Of a stretch of 64,000 nucleotides of DNA, positions 28,301-36,093 are shown one piece after another. This DNA comes from an uncultured Actinomyces sp. Its GTDB lineage: Bacteria > Actinomycetota > Actinomycetes > Actinomycetales > Actinomycetaceae. Within the stretch, counting starts at the first letter, position 1. Each line of letters begins with the position of its first letter. The notes beneath the pieces are model-generated. The model saw only the letters and a program-made list of their open reading frames with translations, was not told the origin of the DNA and did no database searches. The stretch lies in the NCBI GenBank assembly GCA_938028585.1, contig CALIZH010000382.1, forward strand, positions 35,311 through 99,310. Direction: 5' to 3'. A program made the translations under genes and the position numbers.

Positions 28301-30776
28301 CATGATGGATCTGTTCAGGCAGAACCGCGATCTTGACGTTGTTATGGCACCGTTTAGCGCGGTGTCTCGTTTCAACGGTGGCTCGGCGCGTGAAGCGATG
28401 CAGAGTACTGCTCCGTTGTACCTGCCAAATGGCGAGGTCGTTGAGAACGGTATCGGTCAGGTGTCTTTCATTGGAACACACATGACGGTTGATGCGAAGA
28501 CAGCGGCGTATGACGATGCTGCTATTCGCGCTGGTCAAGGACGTAAAGCCTCGTCTCAGCTTGCCTGGGCATTGCAGTCCCAGGGTTGCGATAAGGTGTT
28601 GGAGCAGATCTATGGCGGCAACCTGCAAGCTCTGGCTCAACTTCGTGAGATGGCTCTGGTGTGCGGCCTTGATATCGAACCCGATGGAACGCTGCGTGAG
28701 GGTCACGATGATCTCGCTGTTGGTGGTCAGCGTCGTCTCATCGAGATGGGCGAGGTTCCTGTGACCGAACGCGGGTCGTTTGACGTGCGTAAGGTTCGGA
28801 GCGATTTTGCTGCACTCATTGGTGATGCTGGTGGTGACATGGAGATCCCGTTCCCGCTGACGATGCCAACGGGGGAGCGTATACCTCATGCAACGGATAC
28901 CACGTGGCGTGTGCCGGTGCTCAGCTCGCACTTGCGCTCTGGTCAAGACCTCGATGATGGGTCGTCAACGGTCCACGACTACACGTATCGGTATTTGACG
29001 ATCCGTGAGTGGGCGCTGCGGTACAAGCACGCTGCTGACCGCGCTGCCTCGGGTGAGCTGACGGGTAAGGATCTGGCTGATGCTCGTCAGACGATGGCTG
29101 AGGCTATGCACCGCGCACAGACGGCGTACGATGGCATTGCTCAGGACATTATGCGCCGTCGGTTCACGGGCAAGCACAATGTCTTCAAGGAAGGCTTGAT
29201 GGCCTCTCGCCTGCCTCGCTCGGCTACAGCCGTGTGGACAGGTGATCCGCGCTTAGACATTGATCAGGTCGGCGTTGGCCCAGAGCTGGCGAAGAAGCTG
29301 CGACTGCGCGATGGCGATTACGCTTTGATCTGGCGTGATCCGGTGCTGCGTGATGCGGGCATTCGTTACATGCGAGTGAGCATCGACGAGAGGCTCACGG
29401 GTGTCAGCGTGAACCCGAACATGGTCAAGTGCTTCGACGGTGACTTCGATGGCGACTCGGTGGCAGTCGTCAACCTGGGTCACGGGGCTGCTCATGAGCA
29501 AGCCATGGAGAGGCTGAGCGTTGAGGCGAATCTCCTTGACCTCGGTCAAGGCATGGATGACGAAGGTCGCTACCCTCTGGCGATGCATGATGCTTTGGAC
29601 GTCAAGGTGTCTCAGCACTACGACTTCCGCCACGGTGAGGCGATGGCCGCTGTTCACCAGATGGCAAATGACGTCTACTACGATTTCATTGAGGGTGAGT
29701 CAACACGCAAGGATTTCTTGGAACTAAGCCGTGAGGTGAGTGCTGATATATCTCGGATGTATCACGATGCACTGCGTCATCAGTATGGCGAGGCTGTACT
29801 ATCCTTTGGGTCGGTTCATGAGCACATGGACTCTGTTGAGAGGGCATGTATCGAGACTGGAGCGAAGGGTTCGCCCAAGAAGATGCTTGATTACGCCAAG
29901 TACATCGGATACGACCCCAAGACGGGGAAAGATCTGGGGGTTACTCAGGTGACGCGGGGTGATCAGCTTGGCACCATGTACGCAACGGCTGTGAAATCGT
30001 TTGGTACAGGGGTTGCTGGAACCTTCTCTCAGCGTGGTGTGCGAGCGCTGCGAAACGACGAGCTGAAAGCTGTGTTGGAGCTGACCTACCCTGTGACTCA
30101 GAGTATTTTGCAAGCCAAGCATGACCCGGTGGATGCTCGTCACCGTTACGAGTTGCTCATGGGGCCTGCTCGAAGCCTGTGGCGCGGACAGATGATTGCT
30201 CAGGGAAACGATGGTGTGTGGAACACCGTTCTCGACGCTGAGCACAAGCCTGTTCAAGCGACGAAGGAGCAGTGGGTCGAGACGTTCTCTCGCTTCTACG
30301 GTGACGACGGTTTGGGTGTTGCGATTAACGCTGAGAACATCGAAAAGGTTGCTACAGCTCTCAGTGATAGCAATGGTGTGATGCTCAACCTGGAGGATGA
30401 GAAGGTCATCGAAAAGTTGGCCTCACCGATGGATCGCCTGGCTTATGGCGGTGATTTCACGACGATGCAAGCCTTGGCTCACGAGCGAGCAGGTCTGTTC
30501 GAAGGAAAGTGGAATGGGAGCTTCGCTCCTGCTCGCGTGCGTGAGGTGCTCCAGGCTGATGTGGAGACGCAAGTCGAGGCTCCTGTCATCGCGATGGAAG
30601 ACACCGTGGCACGCGCTCAAGCAGAGGAAACCATCGGACGACGCAAGTCGACGTCATGGGCTGTTCCCGTTCGCTCGAAGGTGGGCACGGCACATGTGAG
30701 CAGAGGTACGACAGCTCAGTACCGGGTGCCAGCGCCTGTTGCTGTCGAGAGTGAGGATGATGGCTTCGAGCTGTGA
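25323..30776 (+). CDS. single-chain multisubunit-type DNA-dependent RNA polymerase (beta-like and beta'-like halves fused)
   Basis: An 1817-residue protein. The beta-type half carries GWTMEDSIVVS near residues 925-936 and GDKISDMHGNKGV near 957-969, preserving both active-site lysines of bacterial RpoB. The beta'-type half carries DFDGD at 1374-1378, the Mg-binding triad of RpoC, preceded by an RDPVLRDAGIRYMRVS-type segment, and a trigger-loop/bridge-like region near 1550-1610. The first ~900 residues have no obvious match. It is far shorter than host beta plus beta' together and lacks a recognisable zinc ribbon. Single-chain two-barrel polymerases are known from YonO-type prophage and crAss-like phage proteins. 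No sigma or alpha gene is seen nearby. It ends EDDGFEL. AAGGAGA precedes the ATG. Confidence 0.93.
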   Translation: MQTRNAGLRRYMYEYMIARTINRTSELIGQPILVSQGRHLRDLMEAKLNENGRSFNDGDLGVPEALDAIQSVMSENVLGYKPLFSPADTSSKGYKALYKDFTATIGLGGSAGAAGPRLPISPYDPRWGTRRSVKQAGSSILYILDDDIAGFADGKPSSLEKVTSSELKLYRLNEDGDAKEAGRALSLDDISGLTELMGRMTTAEYNDVRQWVLDGARNPETGRYNARQFMSTDALARSRAVLDMLAEEGIPYTIEKDLRPGQIRARLTGTNMTVRLTDTREKEQWVGRVYDNGATLYFSTTARRDNKQVAYTPTVDEVCDLVRVALGRPVERKDGKGLVGHVGKRQSKNKTLQESYLSTDTLTSAYKDMPGANGEQVVIRRQMKERSASSRFFVDTPEGQAQASTFITDAVRSARINVEQQLDVDGLIRQLSEHEDEAREGTYVPVLSGDPDLAAVGRAYWDVLRGAETTLLKPDATRSEYAEATGLLDEMDQESDLSGVHDMLAGSVAYTGTPEERVRAHLRDLLDTQIGVDAPIESDEFVFDPVRVGRYMTSEYGQWRNNDDLVAAMRTARLPKEKIVGESFYSNAFRDRLITFDESTALSIDVVDDEFTTSMLQVVSDTLESCAVTPGSIRVDANGVVEWTGSIMRSQTGREEPVSGTIGQIFARGENGEIITRFNSGNDLMIVPGFEARVVSQKPGENKSLEERTRLIGYEQQMSDAIRYRVQADVLTGRSRVGEPASLNGVYRRLTDTRHRADHYERALEEGMDREVLDAILATEARRVRYPNALRDGSTIDADFRASRAREQGFGSDPANDTTMDPWVLTGGRNMSLLSEEADGYFDPIMTSSGVNQGVTRYLVSGAQVNADGSIVPSDKSDRAPLMLTKQAEFMSYDPFDRQQMTTSNLMNASSVTKPVGTAFMTAGGWTMEDSIVVSADFARQYRVRGTDGEMRDLIVGDKISDMHGNKGVISLIVDRDAPLTSSEIEDLYGSTDMMDLFRQNRDLDVVMAPFSAVSRFNGGSAREAMQSTAPLYLPNGEVVENGIGQVSFIGTHMTVDAKTAAYDDAAIRAGQGRKASSQLAWALQSQGCDKVLEQIYGGNLQALAQLREMALVCGLDIEPDGTLREGHDDLAVGGQRRLIEMGEVPVTERGSFDVRKVRSDFAALIGDAGGDMEIPFPLTMPTGERIPHATDTTWRVPVLSSHLRSGQDLDDGSSTVHDYTYRYLTIREWALRYKHAADRAASGELTGKDLADARQTMAEAMHRAQTAYDGIAQDIMRRRFTGKHNVFKEGLMASRLPRSATAVWTGDPRLDIDQVGVGPELAKKLRLRDGDYALIWRDPVLRDAGIRYMRVSIDERLTGVSVNPNMVKCFDGDFDGDSVAVVNLGHGAAHEQAMERLSVEANLLDLGQGMDDEGRYPLAMHDALDVKVSQHYDFRHGEAMAAVHQMANDVYYDFIEGESTRKDFLELSREVSADISRMYHDALRHQYGEAVLSFGSVHEHMDSVERACIETGAKGSPKKMLDYAKYIGYDPKTGKDLGVTQVTRGDQLGTMYATAVKSFGTGVAGTFSQRGVRALRNDELKAVLELTYPVTQSILQAKHDPVDARHRYELLMGPARSLWRGQMIAQGNDGVWNTVLDAEHKPVQATKEQWVETFSRFYGDDGLGVAINAENIEKVATALSDSNGVMLNLEDEKVIEKLASPMDRLAYGGDFTTMQALAHERAGLFEGKWNGSFAPARVREVLQADVETQVEAPVIAMEDTVARAQAEETIGRRKSTSWAVPVRSKVGTAHVSRGTTAQYRVPAPVAVESEDDGFEL

Positions 30777-30789
30777 GTCATCAGTCGTG

Positions 30790-30832
30790 GGAAGCGGGTT
30801 GTTTCATGATTGGAGCAGCCCGCTTCCTCTTT
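30790..30832 (+). terminator. intrinsic terminator after the RNA polymerase gene
   Basis: GGAAGCGGG pairs with CCCGCTTCC (9 bp), followed by TCTTTAT. Confidence 0.75.
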
Positions 30833-30868
30833 ATGAGCCGGTGTATCTCAATATGGTAGCAATAGTAC

Positions 30869-30886
30869 GATATACTGATATACGAG
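30869..30886 (+). promoter_or_regulatory. TATACT promoter with operator variant
   Basis: TATACT (30871-30876) overlaps the operator variant CTGATATACGAG (30875-30886). There is no visible -35. Confidence 0.65.
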
Positions 30887-30920
30887 TTGAAAACCCGTTC
30901 CAAGAAAGGAAATATGTATC

Positions 30921-32156
30921 ATGTCTGTGTCAGCTATGTCAGAGTGGATGGCGACAGTTCCACAAAGTGAGGTCAAGAGTCGTTATGGTCTTGAGGCTCA
31001 TGAGTGGGCTGGTCCGCTTTCTGATCGAGTGATGGTGATTATCAATAAGAATGATCCGGCGCGAGAAGATCAGGTCAATGCATTGCTGCGTGATAATGCC
31101 GTGCTTCTTGAAGAGAGGTTTCAGGGTCACAGGCGGCCAGGACCTGACGAGGACTTTATTGATTATGCCGAGTTCCGTGATGCTATTGCCTGCGTTGTAG
31201 AAAACGGTGTTTCTATTAACGATGAAACCTATTCGCAAATCCATTATGTGGATAGTGCATGTGTACGTTCTCTTTCAAAGGCGCTGCTACGTCCTTATCA
31301 CGAGGTATATCCTAATGCCAACGTACAGGTTTATTATCGTCGTGAATTGCGCGAGCACGAGCAGTATCAAAAGCCTGATGATTCATATATCAAATCTGTT
31401 TATGGTCTGAGAGGTGATGAATGGACGGGCACATCAGCCGATGTGGAGAAGATCATCAATGACAAGATATCGAGGATGAGGCCGCGTATAATGGAGCAGC
31501 GTGTCAATGATTTCTTGCGTGACCAAGTAGCTGTTTTCGAGATTGGTATGGAGAAGCTTGAGGCTGAGAACGCAACATATAATGATATGGGAGCGGATGC
31601 TTGTGTCTATGGTTATGATCTGCGTGATTCAATCAAGGAAGCCGTAGAGAATGGTATTTTGATCAATGCTGAAACGATGAACGCTATCAAGAGGGTAGAG
31701 CATAACTACGTGACTCCCTATGCTCCTGAATTGTTGACGCGCCAATATGACGAGTTGCGTGAGCTTAATGATGCACGGAAGCACTACCGTGAGACTGCAC
31801 CAACGCTTGTTTCGTCTCATGCTGAGAAGAAGCCTGGGTTATCGACACTAGCGGCTCAGGAAATTGCTGATTTTTCGGTCATCACAGGTGGAAGTGCTCA
31901 TGGTAAAGAACAGGTTCGGCTCGCTAACGCTTTGGAGCAATGGACTCGCTCAATGGGGCGTGACACTGATGGTCAGCCTTTAGCTTCGCCCACTCCATCC
32001 CAGGGTTCTCGCCAGGGGTCTATTGCGGCGGTGCTTCCCGGTAGCAGTATCACTGTTGGCCGTCAGGCATCTCGTGTACGGTCAACGTCTGTGTCTCACA
32101 AGCCAGCGCCACAGAGGTCGGATTCGCATGAAGCTGATGGTGGTTTCGAGCTGTAA
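30921..32156 (+). CDS. repeat protein A of the RNA-polymerase cluster, FEL C-terminus
   Basis: A 411-residue protein with two copies of a ~125-residue module: residues ~12-125 and ~150-285. Each begins YGLxxxEWxG, continues with a VNALLRD/VNDFLRD helix, an R/LRDxI-x-x-VENGxxIN segment and an aromatic PY turn. Residues ~325-375 hold a second conserved element (QWTRSMGRDTDGQPLA...VLPGSSITVG). It ends ADGGFEL. The next gene encodes a paralog with the same plan. No known domain is recognised. Its place after the polymerase gene and the shared C-terminal tag suggest a joint function. GAAAGGA precedes the ATG by 10 nt. Confidence 0.75.
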   Translation: MSVSAMSEWMATVPQSEVKSRYGLEAHEWAGPLSDRVMVIINKNDPAREDQVNALLRDNAVLLEERFQGHRRPGPDEDFIDYAEFRDAIACVVENGVSINDETYSQIHYVDSACVRSLSKALLRPYHEVYPNANVQVYYRRELREHEQYQKPDDSYIKSVYGLRGDEWTGTSADVEKIINDKISRMRPRIMEQRVNDFLRDQVAVFEIGMEKLEAENATYNDMGADACVYGYDLRDSIKEAVENGILINAETMNAIKRVEHNYVTPYAPELLTRQYDELRELNDARKHYRETAPTLVSSHAEKKPGLSTLAAQEIADFSVITGGSAHGKEQVRLANALEQWTRSMGRDTDGQPLASPTPSQGSRQGSIAAVLPGSSITVGRQASRVRSTSVSHKPAPQRSDSHEADGGFEL

Positions 32157-32176
32157 GGTCTTGTAGCGATTCACGT

Positions 32177-32232
32177 AAGCGGGTCATGCTCATGCTCTTG
32201 TATCAAGGGCTGAGCATGGCCTGCTTCTTTAT
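32177..32232 (+). terminator. long imperfect terminator hairpin
   Basis: AAGCGGGTCATGCTCA pairs with TGAGCATGGCCTGCTT (two mismatched positions), followed by CTTTATG. Confidence 0.7.
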
Positions 32233-32286
32233 GCTCGTTTTGTGTGAGTTTTCAGGGTATTCGTCTCGTTTTTAGTCTGGTCATAC

Positions 32287-32303
32287 GGTATACTGATAAG
32301 TGG
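32287..32303 (+). promoter_or_regulatory. TATACT promoter
   Basis: TATACT (32289-32294) is followed by GATAAGTGG, a weak form of the shared operator. It drives the gene at 32338. Confidence 0.55.
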
Positions 32304-32337
32304 AATACCCGTCATATTTTATGAGAAGGAGACAACC

Positions 32338-33501
32338 GTGTTGATGGATAGAAATCTCACGAACGATGAGATCAGGCAGCGTTATGGTCTTGAACCATAC
32401 GAGTGGACCAGCACGCTCGATGGCACGATGGCTGCGATCGTAGGCAAGGACATGCCGGATCGAGATGCATATGCGAATGCTCTGTTGCGAGATGGCGTGA
32501 AAGCCTTTGAGCGGGAAATGGAGCTGGATGAGTATGAAGGTCGTGTAGATAACGAGTTGCGCGATGCCATCTCTCAGGCGACATGGGGCGGTGTCATCAT
32601 TGATGATCCAACCATGATTGCTATTCAAGATGCCGATGATCAGTATGTTCTCCCTGTTGGAGTCGAGTCTCTTGGTCGTACGTACTATGCAGTTCATCAG
32701 GTCGATGATGCAAAGCTCGCTGATCTCAGGCTCGATATGCGGTTCCCTCAGCCTACAGAGGCTGAAATCAAGCAGTACTACGGTCTTGATCCCCACGAAT
32801 GGACAGGATCATTGGCCGATAAGGTCAGGACTGTGATCAATAAGAACGAGCCTGAGAGAGATGAACATGTTAATGCTTTGCTTCGTGATGGAGCTATCCG
32901 TACTGGCGAAAAGATTCAGTACTATGAAGCCGACTATACGCGGTCGGGGTGGCTTGAACCATGTGTGAATAACGAGGGCGACAAGCTCTATGGTGCTGCA
33001 ATAGAAGCAGCCTGGAGCGGGATCCTTATCAACGATGAAGCCATGGCTGAGATCAGTAAGATTGAACGCGACTACGTTCGTCCCTATGGCAAGGCTACGA
33101 TGGTGCAAGATTATGCACAGCTGCATGATCTGAACAATGCGCGTGCGTATTATCGCCAGAACATGGCTCAGATGCAACAGAGCCAGCATGAAAATGTGAG
33201 TTCTCAGCCTGCCCGGGCTTCAGTGCCAACGGTAAGCGTTCGCGGTCAGCGCGGCCCAGGTCAGCCTGTGCGCGTGGGCGATGTTGCCAAGCAATGGATG
33301 GCGTCAATGGGTCGTGGCACAGATGGCCGACCTTTGGCTCCATCGTCTGGGTCTCAGAAGACACAGGGGATGATTCAGGCTGCACTGCCGGGGAGCGGCA
33401 TAAAGGTTGGCTCTGCTCCGCGTGTTCCTTCAACTACTCGTCGTATGGGTGCTCCTGCTCCACAGCAGGCGCGTCGGGACGAGGCGAGTTTCGAGCTGTG
33501 A
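32338..33501 (+). CDS. repeat protein B, paralog of the preceding protein, FEL C-terminus
   Basis: A 387-residue protein with the same two-module plan as its neighbour: YGLEPYEWTSTLD...ANALLRDG and YYGLDPHEWTGSLAD...VNALLRDG. It also has the conserved tail element QWMASMGRGTDGRPLAPS...AALPGSGIKVG and the ending DEASFEL. This tandem duplication has its own promoter. GTG 32338 has AGGAGA 5 nt upstream; TTG 32341 and ATG 32344 are alternatives. Module spacing is conserved, so the modules probably fold independently. Function unknown. Confidence 0.75.
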   Translation: MLMDRNLTNDEIRQRYGLEPYEWTSTLDGTMAAIVGKDMPDRDAYANALLRDGVKAFEREMELDEYEGRVDNELRDAISQATWGGVIIDDPTMIAIQDADDQYVLPVGVESLGRTYYAVHQVDDAKLADLRLDMRFPQPTEAEIKQYYGLDPHEWTGSLADKVRTVINKNEPERDEHVNALLRDGAIRTGEKIQYYEADYTRSGWLEPCVNNEGDKLYGAAIEAAWSGILINDEAMAEISKIERDYVRPYGKATMVQDYAQLHDLNNARAYYRQNMAQMQQSQHENVSSQPARASVPTVSVRGQRGPGQPVRVGDVAKQWMASMGRGTDGRPLAPSSGSQKTQGMIQAALPGSGIKVGSAPRVPSTTRRMGAPAPQQARRDEASFEL

Positions 33502-33516
33502 GAAAAGGAGAATGAG

Positions 33517-35178
33517 ATGAGTCGGCCACCTCGTGAGCTTCCAGCGCCTCGTTACGGTGGGGAGCCTCGCAAGCCAGCAGTTGACGAGAACGTGACAGAG
33601 ACGATCGTCATTGATCCGGTGATTGAGCCGGAGCCTGCGCCTACCCCTGTCCAAGGGGTTCCGCGTCTGGACTGGGGCCAGCAGCTCCGCCGTGAGATGC
33701 GTAGCCATGCTGATGGGTATTTACACGCATTGAAGCAAGTGAATTTGAAAGGTGAGAGGCGCAAGGCCGATCTCGCCTCTCGCGCCAACGATCTGAAAGG
33801 TAAGCACAAGGCGTATGCGTCCATGATGGTGCTCAGCGCCTTGGTGCCTCTTAAAGACGGTGTGTCGATGTCGGCTGTTGCCGAGTCACTCGGTATGGGC
33901 GTGACGATGTGGTTATTGTCGCCGAACTTCCGTCAGCAGGTAGGGTCGTTTACGCGCGATGCTCGCATGGCGATTGAAGACATGGCTAATGCCAGGCGCA
34001 AACACCAGCGTGAGCAGGTGAACCGCGATATCCAAGAGCACAAGGAGAAGCACGGTGGGGAACTGCCGTGGTCCTTGAAGCGTCGCTTGGAGCGTATCGA
34101 GGCAAGTGAGCGAGGTGACCGTCTTCCGTTTAACGAGATGAGCGCCGCGCTGACCCATATTGGCCTGAGTGAAGCAGCGTTTGAGCAAATGCGCGCTCCT
34201 GGGGCCGATCCAGCTGAGGTGCAAGAAAACTACGATCGCCTGATGGAGCGTTTCTGGGACGATGTTCAGCTCGATGGGTTGGATGTAGGCCGCGTGAGTG
34301 CACTCAGTCGCATGTTCGTAGGCCAGCGTATGGCGTATGAGCCTGAGTGGGCCTATCGCTTTGTCGAGACGGCTCATGGCGAGGTCGATATGGATATGAC
34401 CGAGCAGATTGATCCGCGAACAGGTGAGCTGGGTCGTACATGGTCGGGCAAGTGGTCGACGCGTGCGGGCGAGTCTGTTATCAGCGGAGCCTTTACTGTG
34501 CGACCCCCGTACACAGACATGCAGCATGAGATGTCGCTCAGCGTGACTATGGCTCGTGAGATGGAACGTGCTGCTTTGAACGGTAACCTTGTCGATCTTA
34601 ATGAGACGTTGATGGCGTATGGCTCGGCATGGTTTGTTCGAGACAAGGTTCTCGACACCCAAGCGATTCCAGGTCAAATGGGTGAAAAGATTCGTCGCGC
34701 TCAGCGTGGGCTTGAAGCCATGGAGTTTGACGGCTTTGGTCGAGATCTCCAGCGTGATGTCTATTCGACGTCGTTTGTCCACGCAATGGAATTGGTCGCG
34801 AAGGCGCATCCTGATATCGAACGCCACTGGGCACAACAGTATGGTTCGCAGTGGAGGTCGGAGATGCGGGATTTCGCCGCAAGCCCCGAGGAAACCTACA
34901 ACAGGTGGCAGCGGGGTGAGTTCTACTCTGATCCACGCGAGTCGCCAGGGCATGATAACGCTCATGCAGATGCACACACGGAGCGGATGAGGAGCGATAA
35001 GGAACGCCGTCGTCATGCGTACAACCGTGCTCGTGACAACCAGGAGTACAACGAGCATGAGACGTCGGCATTCACGGCTGAGACTGATTTTGAACTCAAC
35101 GATGTTGACGATGGGTTCGAGATGGGTGAGTCTGACCAATTTAAACGAGAGGATGGTGATGAGCCGTCACTCGGGTAA
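33517..35178 (+). CDS. large soluble protein with internal DDGFEM motif, unknown function
   Basis: A 553-residue protein. The N-terminus is Pro-rich (~1-50); residues ~75-190 contain one weakly hydrophobic stretch (SMMVLSALVPL) and charged helices; the remainder is mixed and the last ~70 residues are acidic and probably disordered. NDVDDGFEM occurs 18 residues before the end, a near-copy of the DDGFEL that ends the RNA polymerase, here extended by a 14-residue tail. AAAGGAGA precedes the ATG, which lies 15 nt after the previous stop, so the gene is co-transcribed with repeat protein B. Confidence 0.7.
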   Translation: MSRPPRELPAPRYGGEPRKPAVDENVTETIVIDPVIEPEPAPTPVQGVPRLDWGQQLRREMRSHADGYLHALKQVNLKGERRKADLASRANDLKGKHKAYASMMVLSALVPLKDGVSMSAVAESLGMGVTMWLLSPNFRQQVGSFTRDARMAIEDMANARRKHQREQVNRDIQEHKEKHGGELPWSLKRRLERIEASERGDRLPFNEMSAALTHIGLSEAAFEQMRAPGADPAEVQENYDRLMERFWDDVQLDGLDVGRVSALSRMFVGQRMAYEPEWAYRFVETAHGEVDMDMTEQIDPRTGELGRTWSGKWSTRAGESVISGAFTVRPPYTDMQHEMSLSVTMAREMERAALNGNLVDLNETLMAYGSAWFVRDKVLDTQAIPGQMGEKIRRAQRGLEAMEFDGFGRDLQRDVYSTSFVHAMELVAKAHPDIERHWAQQYGSQWRSEMRDFAASPEETYNRWQRGEFYSDPRESPGHDNAHADAHTERMRSDKERRRHAYNRARDNQEYNEHETSAFTAETDFELNDVDDGFEMGESDQFKREDGDEPSLG

Positions 35179-35227
35179 GATTGATACGCGTGGTTAGTGA
35201 AAGAAACGTAAGAGAAGGGAGCGAGCA

Positions 35228-35557
35228 ATGCTCGGTTTTCCAACAGATGATGGGTTGATGGGTGATCTTTTTGGCGTGAAGCCAGAAGATCGTGATGCAT
35301 GGAATCAGGAGCGACAGAGGCGGCTTGAGCGTCAGCGACAAAGTGCTCCGTCGCTTGGGGTGCTCAATCGTGCAGCCACCGCCATGTACAACATTGGCGC
35401 GACAGGCATTACCTCACAGATGCGAGCTGCTTACATCGAAGAGCAGCGTGGCACGATGAGTAAGAAAACGGAGACGACAACGACGACTGTTACGCGCACT
35501 CAGTCACACAACGTTGAGCCAGAAGACGAAGTGGATTCGCCTACCTATGGGTTCTAA
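35228..35557 (+). CDS. small protein of the RNA-polymerase cluster, unknown
   Basis: A 109-residue protein with a charged N-terminus (GDLFGVKPEDRDAWNQERQR), a short uncharged middle and a Thr-rich stretch (TETTTTTVTRTQ), ending DEVDSPTYGF. The acidic-aromatic end is loosely similar to the tags on its neighbours but not a clear member. AGAAGGGAG precedes the ATG. TAAGAT plus TTGATACGCG at 35176-35190 could be a weak local promoter. Confidence 0.6.
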   Translation: MLGFPTDDGLMGDLFGVKPEDRDAWNQERQRRLERQRQSAPSLGVLNRAATAMYNIGATGITSQMRAAYIEEQRGTMSKKTETTTTTVTRTQSHNVEPEDEVDSPTYGF

Positions 35558-35576
35558 GGCTCGATGCACACTGTGA

Positions 35577-35612
35577 TAGCCCCACGGAGCTTACGGCTTT
35601 ATGGTGGGGCTA
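35577..35612 (+). terminator. weak terminator hairpin
   Basis: TAGCCCCAC pairs with GTGGGGCTA (9 bp) but only TTACAG follows. Confidence 0.5.
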
Positions 35613-35620
35613 TTACAGTA

Positions 35621-35639
35621 TGTTATACTGGTATATGAA
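35621..35639 (+). promoter_or_regulatory. extended -10 promoter with operator variant
   Basis: TGTTATACT (extended -10) runs into CTGGTATATGAA (35628-35639). It drives the HU-like gene. Confidence 0.65.
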
Positions 35640-35683
35640 TGTAATCGTTAGTTTTAACGGAAGGATTGAAACGAGGGTAGGTT

Positions 35684-36022
35684 ATGGTTTCGACACATAG
35701 GGATCGAGAGGACGGTCGCCTGACAAAAACGAAGCTTTTGCATCGCGTCTCTCATCGCACTCACGTCGATATAGCGACGGTACGAGCTGTGTACGGCGCT
35801 CTCATTGACGAGATTATTGAAACCGTTCGATCAGGCGGGTCTGTCATGCTGACAGGTTTCGGGCGTTTTTACAGGCTGCATAAGCATGGCCATGCTGTGC
35901 AGTTCACGAAGTCAGGTTCGGGCCGAGTGCCCGATTATGACGTTTTGAAGTTTTCGGCGCCATTGACACTGAATCGTTCGCTTACCGCATCGGATGATCA
36001 CGGTGAGGATGCAGACGAATAG
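35684..36022 (+). CDS. HU/IHF-like DNA-bending protein
   Basis: A 112-residue protein, slightly longer than the usual ~90. The N-terminal helical dimerisation part (TKTKLLHRVSHRTHVDIATV) is followed by the GGSVMLTGFGRFYRLHK strand motif and a FSAPLTLNRSL end, in HU order. The arm lacks the usual RNP core, so DNA contact may differ. It probably organises element DNA or assists replication or transfer complexes. It has its own operator-bearing promoter and a bidirectional terminator after it. Confidence 0.8.
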   Translation: MVSTHRDREDGRLTKTKLLHRVSHRTHVDIATVRAVYGALIDEIIETVRSGGSVMLTGFGRFYRLHKHGHAVQFTKSGSGRVPDYDVLKFSAPLTLNRSLTASDDHGEDADE

Positions 36023-36034
36023 AGTCATACGGCA

Positions 36035-36080
36035 AAAACAATACCCCGAGCACGGTCATGTGCCCGGGGTATTGTTTTGT
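36035..36080. terminator. bidirectional 14-bp terminator
   Basis: AAAACAATACCCCG pairs with CGGGGTATTGTTTT, giving U-tracts on both strands. It separates the convergent HU-like gene and the - strand cluster. Confidence 0.95.
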
Positions 36081-36093
36081 GTGATAGGTGCGG

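Noticed and set aside
33913..35139. 408-codon - strand open frame
   Set aside because: It is antisense to the 553-aa gene with no SD and no domain; the + strand gene has an SD and operon context.
25323..36022. A sigma factor gene accompanying the RNA polymerase
   Set aside because: None of the downstream proteins shows sigma region 2 or 4 motifs.
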